A DNA stretch of 64,000 nucleotides from Capnocytophaga cynodegmi DSM 19736 (GCF_000379185.1 NZ_KB900734.1:41169-105168); one strand, 5' to 3'; shown: positions 35,246-45,113, counted from the first letter of the stretch. A program made the numbers and translations. Notes: generated by a model not told the origin, from the sequence alone.

Positions 35246-35280
35246 TCGTGTCAGTCTCAGCGAAGTTGAAGACTTTTATC
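35246..35280. repeat. REP-like hairpin sequence
   Basis: The stretch with AGTCT (35253-35257) and AGACT (35270-35274) around CAGCGAAGTTGA resembles the dispersed 'gtcagtctgagc..agtcgaagact' repeats I associate with flavobacterial intergenic regions. Only one copy is in this window. The rest of the 300-base gap holds a terminator and a promoter. Confidence 0.3.
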
Positions 35281-35327
35281 TCAGTAATTTTAAATCCAAA
35301 AATCGTATCTCACTTCAAAAAACCTTG

Positions 35328-35335
35328 TATTTTTG
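35328..35335 (+). promoter_or_regulatory. -7 element of the M1 peptidase gene
   Basis: TATTTTTG fits TAnnTTTG, 17 bases before ATG 35353. Confidence 0.5.
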
Positions 35336-35352
35336 CACCAAAAAAGGATAAT

Positions 35353-37809
35353 ATGAAATACATACTTCTTGCCATTGCTTTATGGGGTGGAACTTGCCTC
35401 TACGCCCAAACCGATACTTCGGGGAGAACCCTTCACCGAGCGACTCCCGAAATGAAAACCAAACTCCAACATACCAAACTCAAAGTAGGCTTTAACTTTG
35501 AGAATCAAACCCTAAATGGTGAGGAATGGCTCACGGCTTCGCCTTATTTTTATGCCACCGATAGCCTGATTTTAGATGCCAAGTCGATGCTCATCCACGA
35601 GGTAAAACTCAATGACCAACCGCTGAAATATGCCTATGAAAACGATTTTCTGAAAATAAAATTGGATAAAATCTATCAGAAAAACGAAAACTACACCGTG
35701 TACATTCGCTATACGGCACAGCCTGAAAAAGTCATTGAAAAAGAGGGGGCAAGAAGTGATGCAAAAGGCTTGTATTTCATCAATCCGAAAGGAGAAATTC
35801 CTGATGTGCCTACCCAAATTTGGACGCAGGGCGAAACCGAATCTTCATCGTGCTGGTTTCCTACCATCGACAAGCCCAACCAAAAAACCACACAGGAAAT
35901 TTATATGACCGTTCCCGATAAATTCGTGACCCTATCCAACGGGATTTTAAAATCTTCCGTAAAAGAAGCCAATGACCTACGCACAGACCATTGGGTGATG
36001 GATAAACCTCACGCTCCGTACCTCTTCTTTATGGGCGTGGGCGATTTCGCCGTAGTAAAAGACACCCCGTGGCGAGGCACTATTCCCGTGGATTATTATG
36101 TGGAAAAAGAATACGAATCGGTGGCAAAAAAAATCTTTGGTCACACGGCGGAAATGATGGAGTTTTACTCTAAAAAATTCGGATATGATTTCCCTTGGCA
36201 AAAATACGCACAAATGGTAGTTCGCGATTTTGTGGCAGGAGCAATGGAAAATACCACAGCGGTAAGTCACGCCGAGTCTGCTCATCAGCCGAGCGAAGTT
36301 TTGGCAGACGAAAACTATTGGGAAGCCATTATCGCTCACGAAATGGGGCATCATTGGTTTGGCGATTTGGTAACCACCGAAAGTTGGGCAAACCTCACCA
36401 TCAATGAATCTTTTGCCAATTATTCCGAATATCTTTGGTACGAATACAAATACGGAAAAGATGCCGCCGACTATCACCTCAACAATAAAGTGGGACAATA
36501 CCGCCACCGCTCAACAGATTTTCTGAAAAATTTGGTGCGTTTTGGCTACAACGACAAGGAAGATATGTTTGATTTGGTTTCGTACAACAAAGGCGGTGCG
36601 GTTCTGCATATGCTTCGCGATTATTTGGGCGATGAGGCTTTTTTTCAAGGGATTACAGACTTCCTAAAAACTTATGAATTCGGCACAGGAGAAGCCCATC
36701 AGCTAAGACTTTCCTTTGAAAAAGTTAGTGGAAAAGACCTCAATTGGTTTTTCAATCAGTGGTTTTTCTCTCACGGGCATCCTTTCGTGGCTGTCGAAAA
36801 AAATTACGATGCAAAAACGCAAAAAGTTCATTTGAAAATCATTCAAAATCAGGAAGAAGACATCTTTTTTGAGTTTCCTTTGGAAGTGGATATCTATGAA
36901 AACGGGAATTACCACCGACACCAAGTTTGGGTAAAAGCTCAAAAGGAAAACGAATTTTATTTCTCGACGAAGAAAAATCCTAATTTGGTGAATGTCAATC
37001 CGAGAGGTGTTCTTATTTGGGTGGAAGCATCGTACAAAACCCCTGCTGAATACGCCTTTCAGTACCAACACGCCAAAGATTTCAAAAGCAGATGGCAAGC
37101 AGTAGAATTTGCGGAAGAAAATCAAGATAATCCATTGCTAATGAAGGTGATAAAAGACCCTTTCTATCAAGTTCGAATTAAAGCCTTGAATGCTTTGGCA
37201 GGTCAGAAATTGAGCAAAAAAGAATTTGCAGAGATAGAAAAAATTGCCAAAACCGACCCTAAAAATTTGGTAAAATCGGCAGCAATGTGGACTTTGGCAG
37301 CGACCCAAAACCGAAAATATTTACCCGTTTTCGAAAACGCTTTGGGCGTACATTCGGCAGCCATACAAAATGCAGCACTCAACGGCATCGGCAAAATAGA
37401 CCCTACACGAGCTAAAAACTTCCTACTAAAATCCGCTCCCGAAAATTTCACTTCAGACCAATTGGTTTGGGTATTTTCCGTAATCGTGGACAACAAAATG
37501 GAGAAATATTTACCGAAAGTGCTTCCGTACATCATTTATTATCCGTTCATAGAAAAGGACAACCCGAAACAAGCTGAAATTTTCCGCAAGGGCTACCTAT
37601 GGGCAATGAGTTTAGACGATAAGGCTTTGGTAGAAATCATCGCCAAATCTTTCAGAGCAGCGGCTCCGTATTCCGACAAAGGTTCAGAAGCCAACAAAGC
37701 CACCATCAGAGTTCTAGACGAGGGCATCGCCGCCAAACGAAAACTCCCCCCAACCGCCTCCCTGCAACAACAAATACAGTTATTAGAAGAAGTAAAAGCC
37801 TTGTTTTAA
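35353..37809 (+). CDS. Exported M1-family aminopeptidase
   Basis: From ATG 35353 the protein has 818 residues and a signal peptide (MKYILLAIALWGGTCLYAQ). The exopeptidase motif GAMENTTAVSH and the zinc motif H329-E330-x2-H333 with the third ligand E352 (HEMGHHWF ... NESF) are intact, and a C-terminal HEAT-like helical region is present. M1 enzymes remove N-terminal residues from peptides; the signal peptide places it in the periplasm. The frame extends 35 codons upstream, but the promoter lies there and the signal peptide begins at 35353. It overlaps a small convergent gene by 27 bases. Confidence 0.95.
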   Translation: MKYILLAIALWGGTCLYAQTDTSGRTLHRATPEMKTKLQHTKLKVGFNFENQTLNGEEWLTASPYFYATDSLILDAKSMLIHEVKLNDQPLKYAYENDFLKIKLDKIYQKNENYTVYIRYTAQPEKVIEKEGARSDAKGLYFINPKGEIPDVPTQIWTQGETESSSCWFPTIDKPNQKTTQEIYMTVPDKFVTLSNGILKSSVKEANDLRTDHWVMDKPHAPYLFFMGVGDFAVVKDTPWRGTIPVDYYVEKEYESVAKKIFGHTAEMMEFYSKKFGYDFPWQKYAQMVVRDFVAGAMENTTAVSHAESAHQPSEVLADENYWEAIIAHEMGHHWFGDLVTTESWANLTINESFANYSEYLWYEYKYGKDAADYHLNNKVGQYRHRSTDFLKNLVRFGYNDKEDMFDLVSYNKGGAVLHMLRDYLGDEAFFQGITDFLKTYEFGTGEAHQLRLSFEKVSGKDLNWFFNQWFFSHGHPFVAVEKNYDAKTQKVHLKIIQNQEEDIFFEFPLEVDIYENGNYHRHQVWVKAQKENEFYFSTKKNPNLVNVNPRGVLIWVEASYKTPAEYAFQYQHAKDFKSRWQAVEFAEENQDNPLLMKVIKDPFYQVRIKALNALAGQKLSKKEFAEIEKIAKTDPKNLVKSAAMWTLAATQNRKYLPVFENALGVHSAAIQNAALNGIGKIDPTRAKNFLLKSAPENFTSDQLVWVFSVIVDNKMEKYLPKVLPYIIYYPFIEKDNPKQAEIFRKGYLWAMSLDDKALVEIIAKSFRAAAPYSDKGSEANKATIRVLDEGIAAKRKLPPTASLQQQIQLLEEVKALF

Positions 37810-38052
37810 TCGGGGAAATTCTTTGTATTGAGGGGATTTATTTCGTTTGTCTAAATCGTTGTTTATAAAAGGTTTCACCTGTTTGTAATTATCCGAAAAT
37901 TGTTTTTCAAAAATATTTGTACACCTCTCAAAATCTGATTTTTCAAGCCAATTTTTTGCGTTGATATGCTCCAAAGCTCCGTGTTTTATCCACTCAAAAA
38001 CTACCAAAAGCGAAAAATCATACCCCTGATAATAGGTGCTTTTATTTTCCAT
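37783..38052 (-). CDS. Small hypothetical protein (89 aa)
   Basis: The 89-residue protein (MENKSTYYQGYDFSLLVVFE, later WLEKSDFERCTNIFEKQFSD) is rich in aromatic and charged residues, with no signal peptide. A TACTTTTG -7 element lies 24 bases upstream, and residue use looks coding. The last nine codons overlap the 3' end of the M1 peptidase gene tail to tail. I do not recognise the family. Confidence 0.55.
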   Translation of the reverse strand: MENKSTYYQGYDFSLLVVFEWIKHGALEHINAKNWLEKSDFERCTNIFEKQFSDNYKQVKPFINNDLDKRNKSPQYKEFPRLKQGFYFF

Positions 38053-38075
38053 AAATTCATTTTAAAATTATGGAG

Positions 38076-38083
38076 CAAAAGTA
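38076..38083 (-). promoter_or_regulatory. -7 element of the 89-residue gene
   Basis: The minus strand reads TACTTTTG (TAnnTTTG), 24 bases upstream of the start. Confidence 0.45.
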
Positions 38084-38152
38084 AAAGGTCTTGGAAACAA
38101 AAAAGTTGCGGAATGGCAATTAATTAGTTAAAGATCAGTTTTTTGGTTAAAT

Positions 38153-38920
38153 TTACACTGTATACTTTTCAAATGGCTTCGCATATTTCTCAATCATATA
38201 CTTTGAACGTTTATAAACTTGATTTACAAAATGTTTAAGATATTTTTTAGTCCATTCTTCAAGTGTTCCTTCAAAACTTTGGTCTAAATTACATATATAA
38301 AACTGAATTTGCATAGCAGCCGCCCAGTTAATGTATAAATTTTCTGGAACAGACTTAAATAAATTGATAAAATGGGCATCCTTGCATACCAATTTGTCTC
38401 CTTCTAAAAGCCAATCTACCTCAAAATAATTAATAGATAATTTATCAAATTCTTTATTATCAATCATTATAGCACAAAGCTGTGCCAATTTGAAAGCTGA
38501 AATAATATTAGGAGGTTGAGCAGTTTTTGATAGATTTCTTGTCTTTATATCAATTATTTCATAAAAATCGTCTTTTACTACAAGTATATCAGCTGTGTCA
38601 TCTTGCTTTTCATCAAAAGGATTTTCCAACGACCACCTTTTTGTTGCTTCTTTCCCTCTACTCAATAAAAATAAAATACTCGGTGAATTAAATAATGCCA
38701 TTCTTGCCTCAACCCCAATAGTTTCTGCATTTTTACTGTATAAGTCATTCAAATATTCATATTGCCTAAAAGTGTTATTAGGCAATTGTTTCTTTATTTC
38801 GTTGTAAACGTGTTTATCGAAAGGCTCTCCTGCTGAATGTCCTGACAATGTACCTGAAAGAGGTTTAGGAACATATGTTCCCTTAATATTTTTTATCAAT
38901 TCTAAATAACTAACATTCAT
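38153..38920 (-). CDS. HincII-like type II restriction endonuclease
   Basis: The 255-residue protein closely resembles HincII, as I remember that sequence: SGTLSGHSAGEPF, FRQYEYLNDLYSKN, LFLLSRGKEAT and INWAAAMQIQF all correspond. The PD-(D/E)xK active site is complete: D111 in DDTADI, D124 and K126 in IIDIKTRN. These equal D114, D127 and K129 of HincII with a constant shift of three. HincII cuts GTYRAC to blunt ends, and the same target is predicted. It overlaps the methylase gene by one base in the same operon, with the methylase first. Confidence 0.93.
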   Translation of the reverse strand: MNVSYLELIKNIKGTYVPKPLSGTLSGHSAGEPFDKHVYNEIKKQLPNNTFRQYEYLNDLYSKNAETIGVEARMALFNSPSILFLLSRGKEATKRWSLENPFDEKQDDTADILVVKDDFYEIIDIKTRNLSKTAQPPNIISAFKLAQLCAIMIDNKEFDKLSINYFEVDWLLEGDKLVCKDAHFINLFKSVPENLYINWAAAMQIQFYICNLDQSFEGTLEEWTKKYLKHFVNQVYKRSKYMIEKYAKPFEKYTV

Positions 38921-40518
38921 TATTTTACAAACAATAGATTATTAAATGATTCATTGATTAAATTAAGTAACAACTCATTTGGTTTTTTTAGGTAGTTTCT
39001 AACATTTTCCGAAATAAAATTATGTATTTCAACCTCTTTTTCATTTGACCAATCAATTGCCTTAAACGGAATACTTGATATTGGTTTTTCAGAAAACTCT
39101 ACAATATTACCTTTAATTATTCCGTTAGATTTCAACCAATCGAAAACAATTGGAGTATTTAAGTATGCCAAAATATATTCAATACTCTCATTTATATTTG
39201 GTTTCCTAAAAATAGCTGTTACATCTTGTGTGGGAAAAATATCTTTGTCCACCAAAGCAAATCGAAAATAATTCTTATTGGAAATACGTTCTTTGCAAGG
39301 AACAAAAATTCGTTCTTCTTGTTTTTTAAATAGGTTGAAGTTTCGTAAAAACACCCATTCCCAATAATTTATTTTTCTATTGTATTGGTATCTTTTTTCT
39401 AATTGGGATTTATATTTTTGAAAGTGAAGATAGAAGTTAGGGTATTTTTTTATAAATTCTGATTCCTCTAATTCCTCCTCTATGTATATATATATTGTAA
39501 TATCATTTGCAACATAAGGATTTATGTTTTTAGCTTTTACTACATTGATTGTAGCTTGGGTTTCTTCTTTCGTTAAAGGACAACCACTAACCTGAAAGGC
39601 TTTGTCTAAACCACTAACCAGACCATTGCCAATATCACAAAAATCTCCAATGGTGTGAAACTCTTGCTTATTCTCATCAAACAAACTCAGAAGTGTACTT
39701 TGATTCTTTTTTAAACAATTATTTTCTAAAAGTTCTAATTTTCTTTTGAGTTTTTCGGGTTGTAAAATCCATCTTTCATTAAATTTGAATTGATGAACAT
39801 CAAAGTAATATACATCTTCGAATTTTTTTTTATTTTTTAAATTTTCTAATATCTCGCTACTTAACTTCTTGTTGGAATGATATTTAGATACTTGTATTTT
39901 TTCTTTTTTAATACAGCTTTTTACATACTTAAATATTACAGTAGACACAGTGGCTTTGTCAAAAATTGGAGTTTCATTAAAATGATAAATTTCCTCAAAA
40001 TACCCATTTTGAACCATATAATTTCGTAATGAAACTGAATGAGTCGTATTCATCCAATATTCGGGACAAATAAAAATTAGTTGCCCTTTTTCATTCAATA
40101 ACTCTATGGATTTAAGAATAAAAATATAAAGATAATCACAAAGTGAATTAAAATACTTATTCCAAGTTTCATTTTTTAGAAGCTCTTGTTTTAATTCTTC
40201 TTCAAGGTTTTTCCAACGAATGTAAGGAGGATTACCAATTATTAAATCAAATTTTTCATCTATTTTTGCAGAAATAAAACTTTCATATCTTACAAAATCA
40301 AAATCTTTTGACAGTTCTTTATCTATTTCAAATGCTGATAGATTATGATATCCTTTTTCTTTTAGTAAGTTTAGAAAAACACCTTCTCCACAAGAAGGTT
40401 CTAAAATTTTTGATTCTTTAGGAATATTCGCTAAATCAATCATAAAATTAGCTACCACTTCTGGTGTGAAGTACTGCCCAAATTTATTTTTTGTACTCTG
40501 TTTAGCGGGAATATTCAT
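38920..40518 (-). CDS. N6-adenine DNA methyltransferase of the HincII-like system
   Basis: From ATG 40518 (MNIPAKQSTKNKFGQYF) the protein has 532 residues. Motif X (GQYFTPEVVANFM), SAM-binding motif I (ILEPSCGEG, 38-46) and catalytic NPPY (96-99) appear in the gamma-class order. The C-terminal half is the target-recognition region. It would protect the GTYRAC sites cut by the partner enzyme. A GTG at 40587 opens the frame earlier, but the -7 element (40563-40570) lies within that extension, so 40518 is preferred. The pair is more AT-rich than flanking genes, suggesting transfer. Confidence 0.92.
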   Translation of the reverse strand: MNIPAKQSTKNKFGQYFTPEVVANFMIDLANIPKESKILEPSCGEGVFLNLLKEKGYHNLSAFEIDKELSKDFDFVRYESFISAKIDEKFDLIIGNPPYIRWKNLEEELKQELLKNETWNKYFNSLCDYLYIFILKSIELLNEKGQLIFICPEYWMNTTHSVSLRNYMVQNGYFEEIYHFNETPIFDKATVSTVIFKYVKSCIKKEKIQVSKYHSNKKLSSEILENLKNKKKFEDVYYFDVHQFKFNERWILQPEKLKRKLELLENNCLKKNQSTLLSLFDENKQEFHTIGDFCDIGNGLVSGLDKAFQVSGCPLTKEETQATINVVKAKNINPYVANDITIYIYIEEELEESEFIKKYPNFYLHFQKYKSQLEKRYQYNRKINYWEWVFLRNFNLFKKQEERIFVPCKERISNKNYFRFALVDKDIFPTQDVTAIFRKPNINESIEYILAYLNTPIVFDWLKSNGIIKGNIVEFSEKPISSIPFKAIDWSNEKEVEIHNFISENVRNYLKKPNELLLNLINESFNNLLFVK

Positions 40519-40562
40519 TTTTAGATCATTCAATGATTTTAGTGTCTTATAGTTTCTTCTTG

Positions 40563-40570
40563 CAAAACTA
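40563..40570 (-). promoter_or_regulatory. -7 element of the restriction-modification operon
   Basis: The minus strand reads TAGTTTTG (TAnnTTTG), 45 bases before the methylase start. Confidence 0.5.
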
Positions 40571-40629
40571 CGAAAAAATTCATTCACTTATCACTTCGCC
40601 ATTTATTTCTCACCCTACTCATCGAGTAT

Positions 40630-40695
40630 TTACTCATACCAAGCATCGAGGCAGTTCGCAACTAAGGCTTGTATATAATCGATAAATTTTTCCAT
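40630..40695 (-). CDS. Possible 21-residue leader peptide upstream of the methylase
   Basis: A short frame (MEKFIDYIQALVANCLDAWY, then E) is preceded on the same strand by a TACTTTTG -7 element at 40725-40732. It may be a leader peptide, a remnant of a longer gene, or chance. Nothing else is seen in this 287-base gap apart from promoters. Confidence 0.22.
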   Translation of the reverse strand: MEKFIDYIQALVANCLDAWYE

Positions 40696-40811
40696 TTTTA
40701 TAATCTATGAAATTGAGGTTTCAGCAAAAGTAAAGTGTTTTTGTTACATACTGAAATATTTAATTTCTTGATTCCTAAAAGAAAACACTTGAACAACAAA
40801 TCTAATTGATT

Positions 40812-40843
40812 CTTGCTTCTGTAGTAACAATTTATTAACTTTG
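40812..40843 (+). promoter_or_regulatory. Promoter of the GH20 gene
   Basis: CTTG (40812-40815), 20 bases, TAACTTTG (40836-40843); the start codon follows 31 bases later. Confidence 0.55.
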
Positions 40844-40874
40844 TGGCTCATCAACCGAAACCGAAAAATGTCTT

Positions 40875-42938
40875 ATGAAACTACAAAAAATATTATTGAT
40901 TTTTAGCTTGTTAGTAGCCATAAGTTTAAAGGCTCAAACCAATTCGGCTCCGCAAGTAATCCCTTCAATTCAGCAATGGGAAGGAAAAACAGGGTATTTT
41001 ACTTTTTCTGAAAATACACCACTTGTAGTAGATAAAAATTTCCCACAATTAGAAAGTTATATTTCTGTATTTTCCAACGACTTACAAAGCCTCTACAATT
41101 TTAAAGCAGCAGTAACACTTGCCCAAGCAAAATCCCAATCCGTTTTCTTTACGTTGAGTAGCGAAACAGCAATCCCTGAAGAAGGTTACCGCATCAATAT
41201 CGATGAAAATATTATTATAACTGCTTCAAGCACAAAAGGTATCTTCTGGGCAACTCGAACACTTTTGCAGATGCTCGAAAATGGCGGAAATCGCATTCCA
41301 AAAGGGATAATTAATGATTTTCCGATGTATTCTCATCGCGGATTTATGCTCGATGTTGGGCGTAAATTTTTCACTATTGATTATCTGAGAGATTACATCA
41401 AAATTCTGTCGTACTACAAAATCAACGAATTCCAAATTCACCTGAATGACAATGGCTTCAAGGTTTTTTATAATGATGATTGGGACAAAACTTATTCGGC
41501 TTTTCGTCTGCAAAGTGATGTTTTCCCAGGACTTGCTGCCAAAGACGGACATTATACCAAAGATGAATTTCGCGATTTGCAAAAAATGGGAATGCTTTAC
41601 GGCGTTAATGTAATTCCTGAAATCGACGTACCTGCTCATTCACTGGCTTTTACGCATTACAAACCTGAAATAGGAAGTGACAAATACGGAAAAGACCATT
41701 TGGATTTGTATCATCCTGAAACCTACAAGTTTGTCGATGCTCTTTATGCTGAATATTTGAGTGGAGAAAATCCTGTTTTTGTGGGTGCAGATGTTCATAT
41801 CGGGACGGACGAATACGACAAAGGCGAATCGGAAAAATATCGTGAATTTACCGACAGATACCTCAAATACATTCAAAAATTAGGCAAAAACGTGCGTATG
41901 TGGGGCGGATTGCGTTGGCTTAAAGGTGAAACACCCGTACATTCGGAAAACGTAGTAGTAAATGCTTGGTCGTACGACTGGGTTGACCCCGAACTTTCGC
42001 TCAAAGAGGGCTACAAACTCATTTCCACCTGCGATACGTGGCTTTATATTGTACCTGCAGCGGGATATTATCGTGATTTTCTTGATGAAAAATGGCTTTA
42101 TGAAGAATGGACTCCCGAAAAAGTTAATCGGAAAGAAACGCTTCCAGAAGGAACAAAAGGGCTTCTTGGCGGAATGTTTGCCGTATGGAATGACCACTGC
42201 GGTAATGGCATCAGTCAGCAAGATGTGCATATTCGCACCCTTCCTGCGGTAAAAGTATTGTCAGAGAAAATGTGGAAACGAAACACTTCAGCCAATTTCG
42301 ATACTTTCAAAAAACTTTCCGACCGAATGGGAGAAGCTCCACAGGTTAATTTAAGCGGAAAAGTGACTTCCAAAACTAATTTGGTGATGCATTATGCCCT
42401 CAACAGCAAGAAAGAAAAAGATTTGTCCGAAAACGGATATAACGAACTACAACGAAATAAAATCGGCATAAGCAAGAAAGATAACTCTTTAGTTTTCAAA
42501 TCAGAAGAAAGTTTTATCAAGACACCTATTTTAGAAATTGGATACGATTATCGTGTAGATTTTAATCTATTTTTGAACCCAGAAACAATTGATGATGCAA
42601 TTCTTTTTGAAGGAAGAGACAGCAAAGTTATTATAAAAAAAGAAGACAATCAGTTCCAAATAGGTTTCAGTCGCGACGGATATACTTACTATTTTGCAGA
42701 AAAATTCGATTTTGAAAAATGGTATGAACTCGGAATTTCAGGCGATTACAAAGGAACATCACTTTACGTCAATGGCAAACAATCCGAACGATTAGAGGGC
42801 AAAACACATAGCACTAACAATGGGAAAAATAAAATTTACATTCAGCAAACGCTTGTTTTTCCATTGCAATACATCGGAAGTTCAAACCAAAAAAGCTTTC
42901 AAGGAAAAATTAAAAACCTGAAAGTTATCAAGTTATAA
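40875..42938 (+). CDS. GH20 beta-N-acetylhexosaminidase
   Basis: The 687-residue exported protein (signal peptide IFSLLVAISLKAQ) has a GH20b N-terminal domain (about 25-150), the catalytic barrel starting HRGFMLDVGRKFF, and the catalytic D312-E313 pair in HIGTDEYDKG. A C-terminal lectin/LamG-like domain (about 500-687) could bind sugar. GH20 enzymes release terminal GlcNAc or GalNAc using the substrate's own acetamido group. There is no lipobox, so it is periplasmic or secreted. It may process N-glycans or mucin glycans together with the GH92 mannosidase. Confidence 0.94.
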   Translation: MKLQKILLIFSLLVAISLKAQTNSAPQVIPSIQQWEGKTGYFTFSENTPLVVDKNFPQLESYISVFSNDLQSLYNFKAAVTLAQAKSQSVFFTLSSETAIPEEGYRINIDENIIITASSTKGIFWATRTLLQMLENGGNRIPKGIINDFPMYSHRGFMLDVGRKFFTIDYLRDYIKILSYYKINEFQIHLNDNGFKVFYNDDWDKTYSAFRLQSDVFPGLAAKDGHYTKDEFRDLQKMGMLYGVNVIPEIDVPAHSLAFTHYKPEIGSDKYGKDHLDLYHPETYKFVDALYAEYLSGENPVFVGADVHIGTDEYDKGESEKYREFTDRYLKYIQKLGKNVRMWGGLRWLKGETPVHSENVVVNAWSYDWVDPELSLKEGYKLISTCDTWLYIVPAAGYYRDFLDEKWLYEEWTPEKVNRKETLPEGTKGLLGGMFAVWNDHCGNGISQQDVHIRTLPAVKVLSEKMWKRNTSANFDTFKKLSDRMGEAPQVNLSGKVTSKTNLVMHYALNSKKEKDLSENGYNELQRNKIGISKKDNSLVFKSEESFIKTPILEIGYDYRVDFNLFLNPETIDDAILFEGRDSKVIIKKEDNQFQIGFSRDGYTYYFAEKFDFEKWYELGISGDYKGTSLYVNGKQSERLEGKTHSTNNGKNKIYIQQTLVFPLQYIGSSNQKSFQGKIKNLKVIKL

Positions 42939-42939
42939 C

Positions 42940-43401
42940 TTACAGATTAATTCCTCCATAGCGGACAAAACTTCCTAAAATAACCATTATCATTCCCAAA
43001 GTAGTTACGGAGATGATATGAAATGCCATTTCAGGTAATTTTTTGATATTACCTTTACGCAATTGTGGTAATACACGAGTTTGAGCACTTATGGCAAAGC
43101 AGATTGATATTAGCAAACAGGTGATTTTTAGTGATACGACTGTTTCTATGGAAGACGAAAATGAAAACCAAGTTCCAATCCCCGAACCGAAATTGTAAGC
43201 CATTAAAATTCCTGTAATAACCAATAACAAAAGAGAAGGCATACCAATAGGTTCGTATGTTTTTTCAAATTTTTGGATATAGCTGAAATCATTGTTTTTC
43301 AAAGCTTTGGGTAAAAATCCAATAACAAGTATCAAATGCCCTCCTACCCAAATAGTTGCCGCAAGAAGATGAATTATAAGATAAATATGATGTAAAGCCA
43401 T
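42940..43401 (-). CDS. CopD-like four-helix membrane protein
   Basis: The 153-residue protein has four membrane helices with conserved histidines typical of the CopD family (HHIYLIIHLLAATIWVGGHL near the N-terminus). It may relate to copper or heme handling; relatives are poorly characterised. It lies eight bases after pth in the same direction and ends one base from the convergent GH20 stop, leaving no space for a separate terminator. Confidence 0.8.
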   Translation of the reverse strand: MALHHIYLIIHLLAATIWVGGHLILVIGFLPKALKNNDFSYIQKFEKTYEPIGMPSLLLLVITGILMAYNFGSGIGTWFSFSSSIETVVSLKITCLLISICFAISAQTRVLPQLRKGNIKKLPEMAFHIISVTTLGMIMVILGSFVRYGGINL

Positions 43402-43409
43402 GGTATAGA

Positions 43410-43976
43410 TTACTTGTTATTAAAACTATTCATCGTGATGTTAATTCCTGCCAAGCCAAAGGAAAGTACTGCTTCAGCACTTTTTTCCAAACGTTCAGTA
43501 AGTAGTTTTTCCTCATCTTCAGTCCATTGCCCTAATACATAATCAACCTGTTTCCCTTTGGCAAAATCATTACTTATTCCAAAACGAAAACGCGCGTATG
43601 TTGTAGTTCCAAGCTGTAACTGAATGTCTTTAAGCCCATTATGTCCGCCATCACTTCCTTTAGATTTGATACGAATTGTTCCAAAAGCTAAATTCAAATC
43701 GTCAGTGACAACCAACAAATTTTCAACAGGAATTTTTTCTTTTTCCAACCAATAACGAACCGCCTTCCCGCTGAGGTTCATATATGTAGAAGGTTTTAAT
43801 AATATGAATGTACGTCCTTTATGTTTTAACTCAGCTACGTCGCCCAACTTTTGTGTAGTAAATGTAACATTGTGTTTTTCTGCCAAATGGTCAACTACTT
43901 TAAAACCAATATTATGACGTGTATTTCTGTATTCTAACCCAATATTTCCTAATCCTGCTATTAGATATTTCTTCAT
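43410..43976 (-). CDS. pth: Peptidyl-tRNA hydrolase
   Basis: The 188-residue protein matches bacterial Pth: [20 protein letters not shown] (with the catalytic histidine in RHNIG), [26 protein letters not shown] and [12 protein letters not shown]. It frees tRNA from dropped-off peptidyl-tRNA. It is followed closely by the CopD-like gene and preceded by the LacI-type gene with a 61-base gap. Confidence 0.97.
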   Translation of the reverse strand: MKKYLIAGLGNIGLEYRNTRHNIGFKVVDHLAEKHNVTFTTQKLGDVAELKHKGRTFILLKPSTYMNLSGKAVRYWLEKEKIPVENLLVVTDDLNLAFGTIRIKSKGSDGGHNGLKDIQLQLGTTTYARFRFGISNDFAKGKQVDYVLGQWTEDEEKLLTERLEKSAEAVLSFGLAGINITMNSFNNK

Positions 43977-44037
43977 TTGCTATAAACTCCAAAAAATAAA
44001 TGATTCTGAAAGTATACTCAGAATATTTATACGCTTA

Positions 44038-45051
44038 TTATTTTGTTGATTCTCTGACTACTAATGAGGTTTTTATAATTTCTGTCCGATAATTACGCTC
44101 CTTATCCTTACTCTCAGTTCTTTCTATGAGAAGCTCTGCAGCTTTTTTGCCAATCTCTATTCCGTGTTGGTCAATTGCTGTAAGTTTGGGATATGAATTT
44201 TTTGCTAAAAATCCATCTGCAAAGGTAACAATTCCCAGCTCTTCAGGTATTTTAATTTTTCTATCGTGAGCTTGTCGTAAAGCTTTTACGGCTAAAAATT
44301 CATTGCTACACAACAGAGCATCAAACTGATGTGCATCAAAAAAATTAGAAATTACTTCATCGGAATGAATATCCTCAATGGCTAAAATGAGGTTCTCATC
44401 AACTTGTATGTTTGCATCTTGTAGTGCATTTTTATATCCTTGTGTACGCAAATTCCCGACGCTAATGTAATCGGGAACGGTTAATATTCCTATACGATGA
44501 TATCCGCTATTTATCAAGTGATTAACAGCCTTATACGATGCCATTGCGTCATCTACAATTACTTTGTCACAATAAATATCCTGAGCCACACGGTCAATCA
44601 AAACCAACGAAATTTCCTGATTGAGAACTTCACGCAAATGTCGGTAGTCTTTCTTCTGTTGTGTTTCTTTGGAGAGAGCCACAATAAATCCATCTACACC
44701 TGTCTGTACCAAAGTTTCAATATTTTTTACTTCTTGTTCGAGCAATTCGTTTGAAAAACAAGCTACAATTTTGTATCCCTTCTCATTTGTTACGCTTTCA
44801 ATACCTTTTACCACCATCGAAAAAAAATCGTGTGCAATTTCGGGAATAACAATGGCAATTGTTTTGGATTTTTTACTTTTCAGACTTAATGCAATACTAT
44901 TGGGTCTGTAATCGTGCAACTCCACCAATGCCCTAACACGTTGTTTGGTTTCTTCACTAATTTCACTGCTATTGTTAATCGCCTTAGAAACAGTCGATAC
45001 ACTCACATCCAACTCTTTTGCAATATCCTTTATGGTGATTTTCCTTTTCAT
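44038..45051 (-). CDS. LacI-family transcriptional regulator
   Basis: The 337-residue protein has a LacI helix-turn-helix and hinge (TIKDIAKELDVSVSTVSKAI, HDYRPNSIALSLKSKKS) and a periplasmic-binding-like ligand domain (IAIVIPEIAHDFFSMVVKGI). The ligand, probably a sugar or nucleoside, is unknown. No sugar operon is directly attached; the closest carbohydrate gene is GH20, three genes downstream and convergent. Confidence 0.93.
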   Translation of the reverse strand: MKRKITIKDIAKELDVSVSTVSKAINNSSEISEETKQRVRALVELHDYRPNSIALSLKSKKSKTIAIVIPEIAHDFFSMVVKGIESVTNEKGYKIVACFSNELLEQEVKNIETLVQTGVDGFIVALSKETQQKKDYRHLREVLNQEISLVLIDRVAQDIYCDKVIVDDAMASYKAVNHLINSGYHRIGILTVPDYISVGNLRTQGYKNALQDANIQVDENLILAIEDIHSDEVISNFFDAHQFDALLCSNEFLAVKALRQAHDRKIKIPEELGIVTFADGFLAKNSYPKLTAIDQHGIEIGKKAAELLIERTESKDKERNYRTEIIKTSLVVRESTK

Positions 45052-45113
45052 AAGGGGAACTTAATCTTTCTTGAGAATTATTCCGTAAAACTATAACTTT
45101 TTTTTGAAAAAGC

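Noticed and set aside
35977-36507. Long minus-strand ORF (176 aa) inside the M1 peptidase gene
   Set aside because: It lies antisense within a gene with intact catalytic motifs on the plus strand; its residue mix is not that of a real protein.
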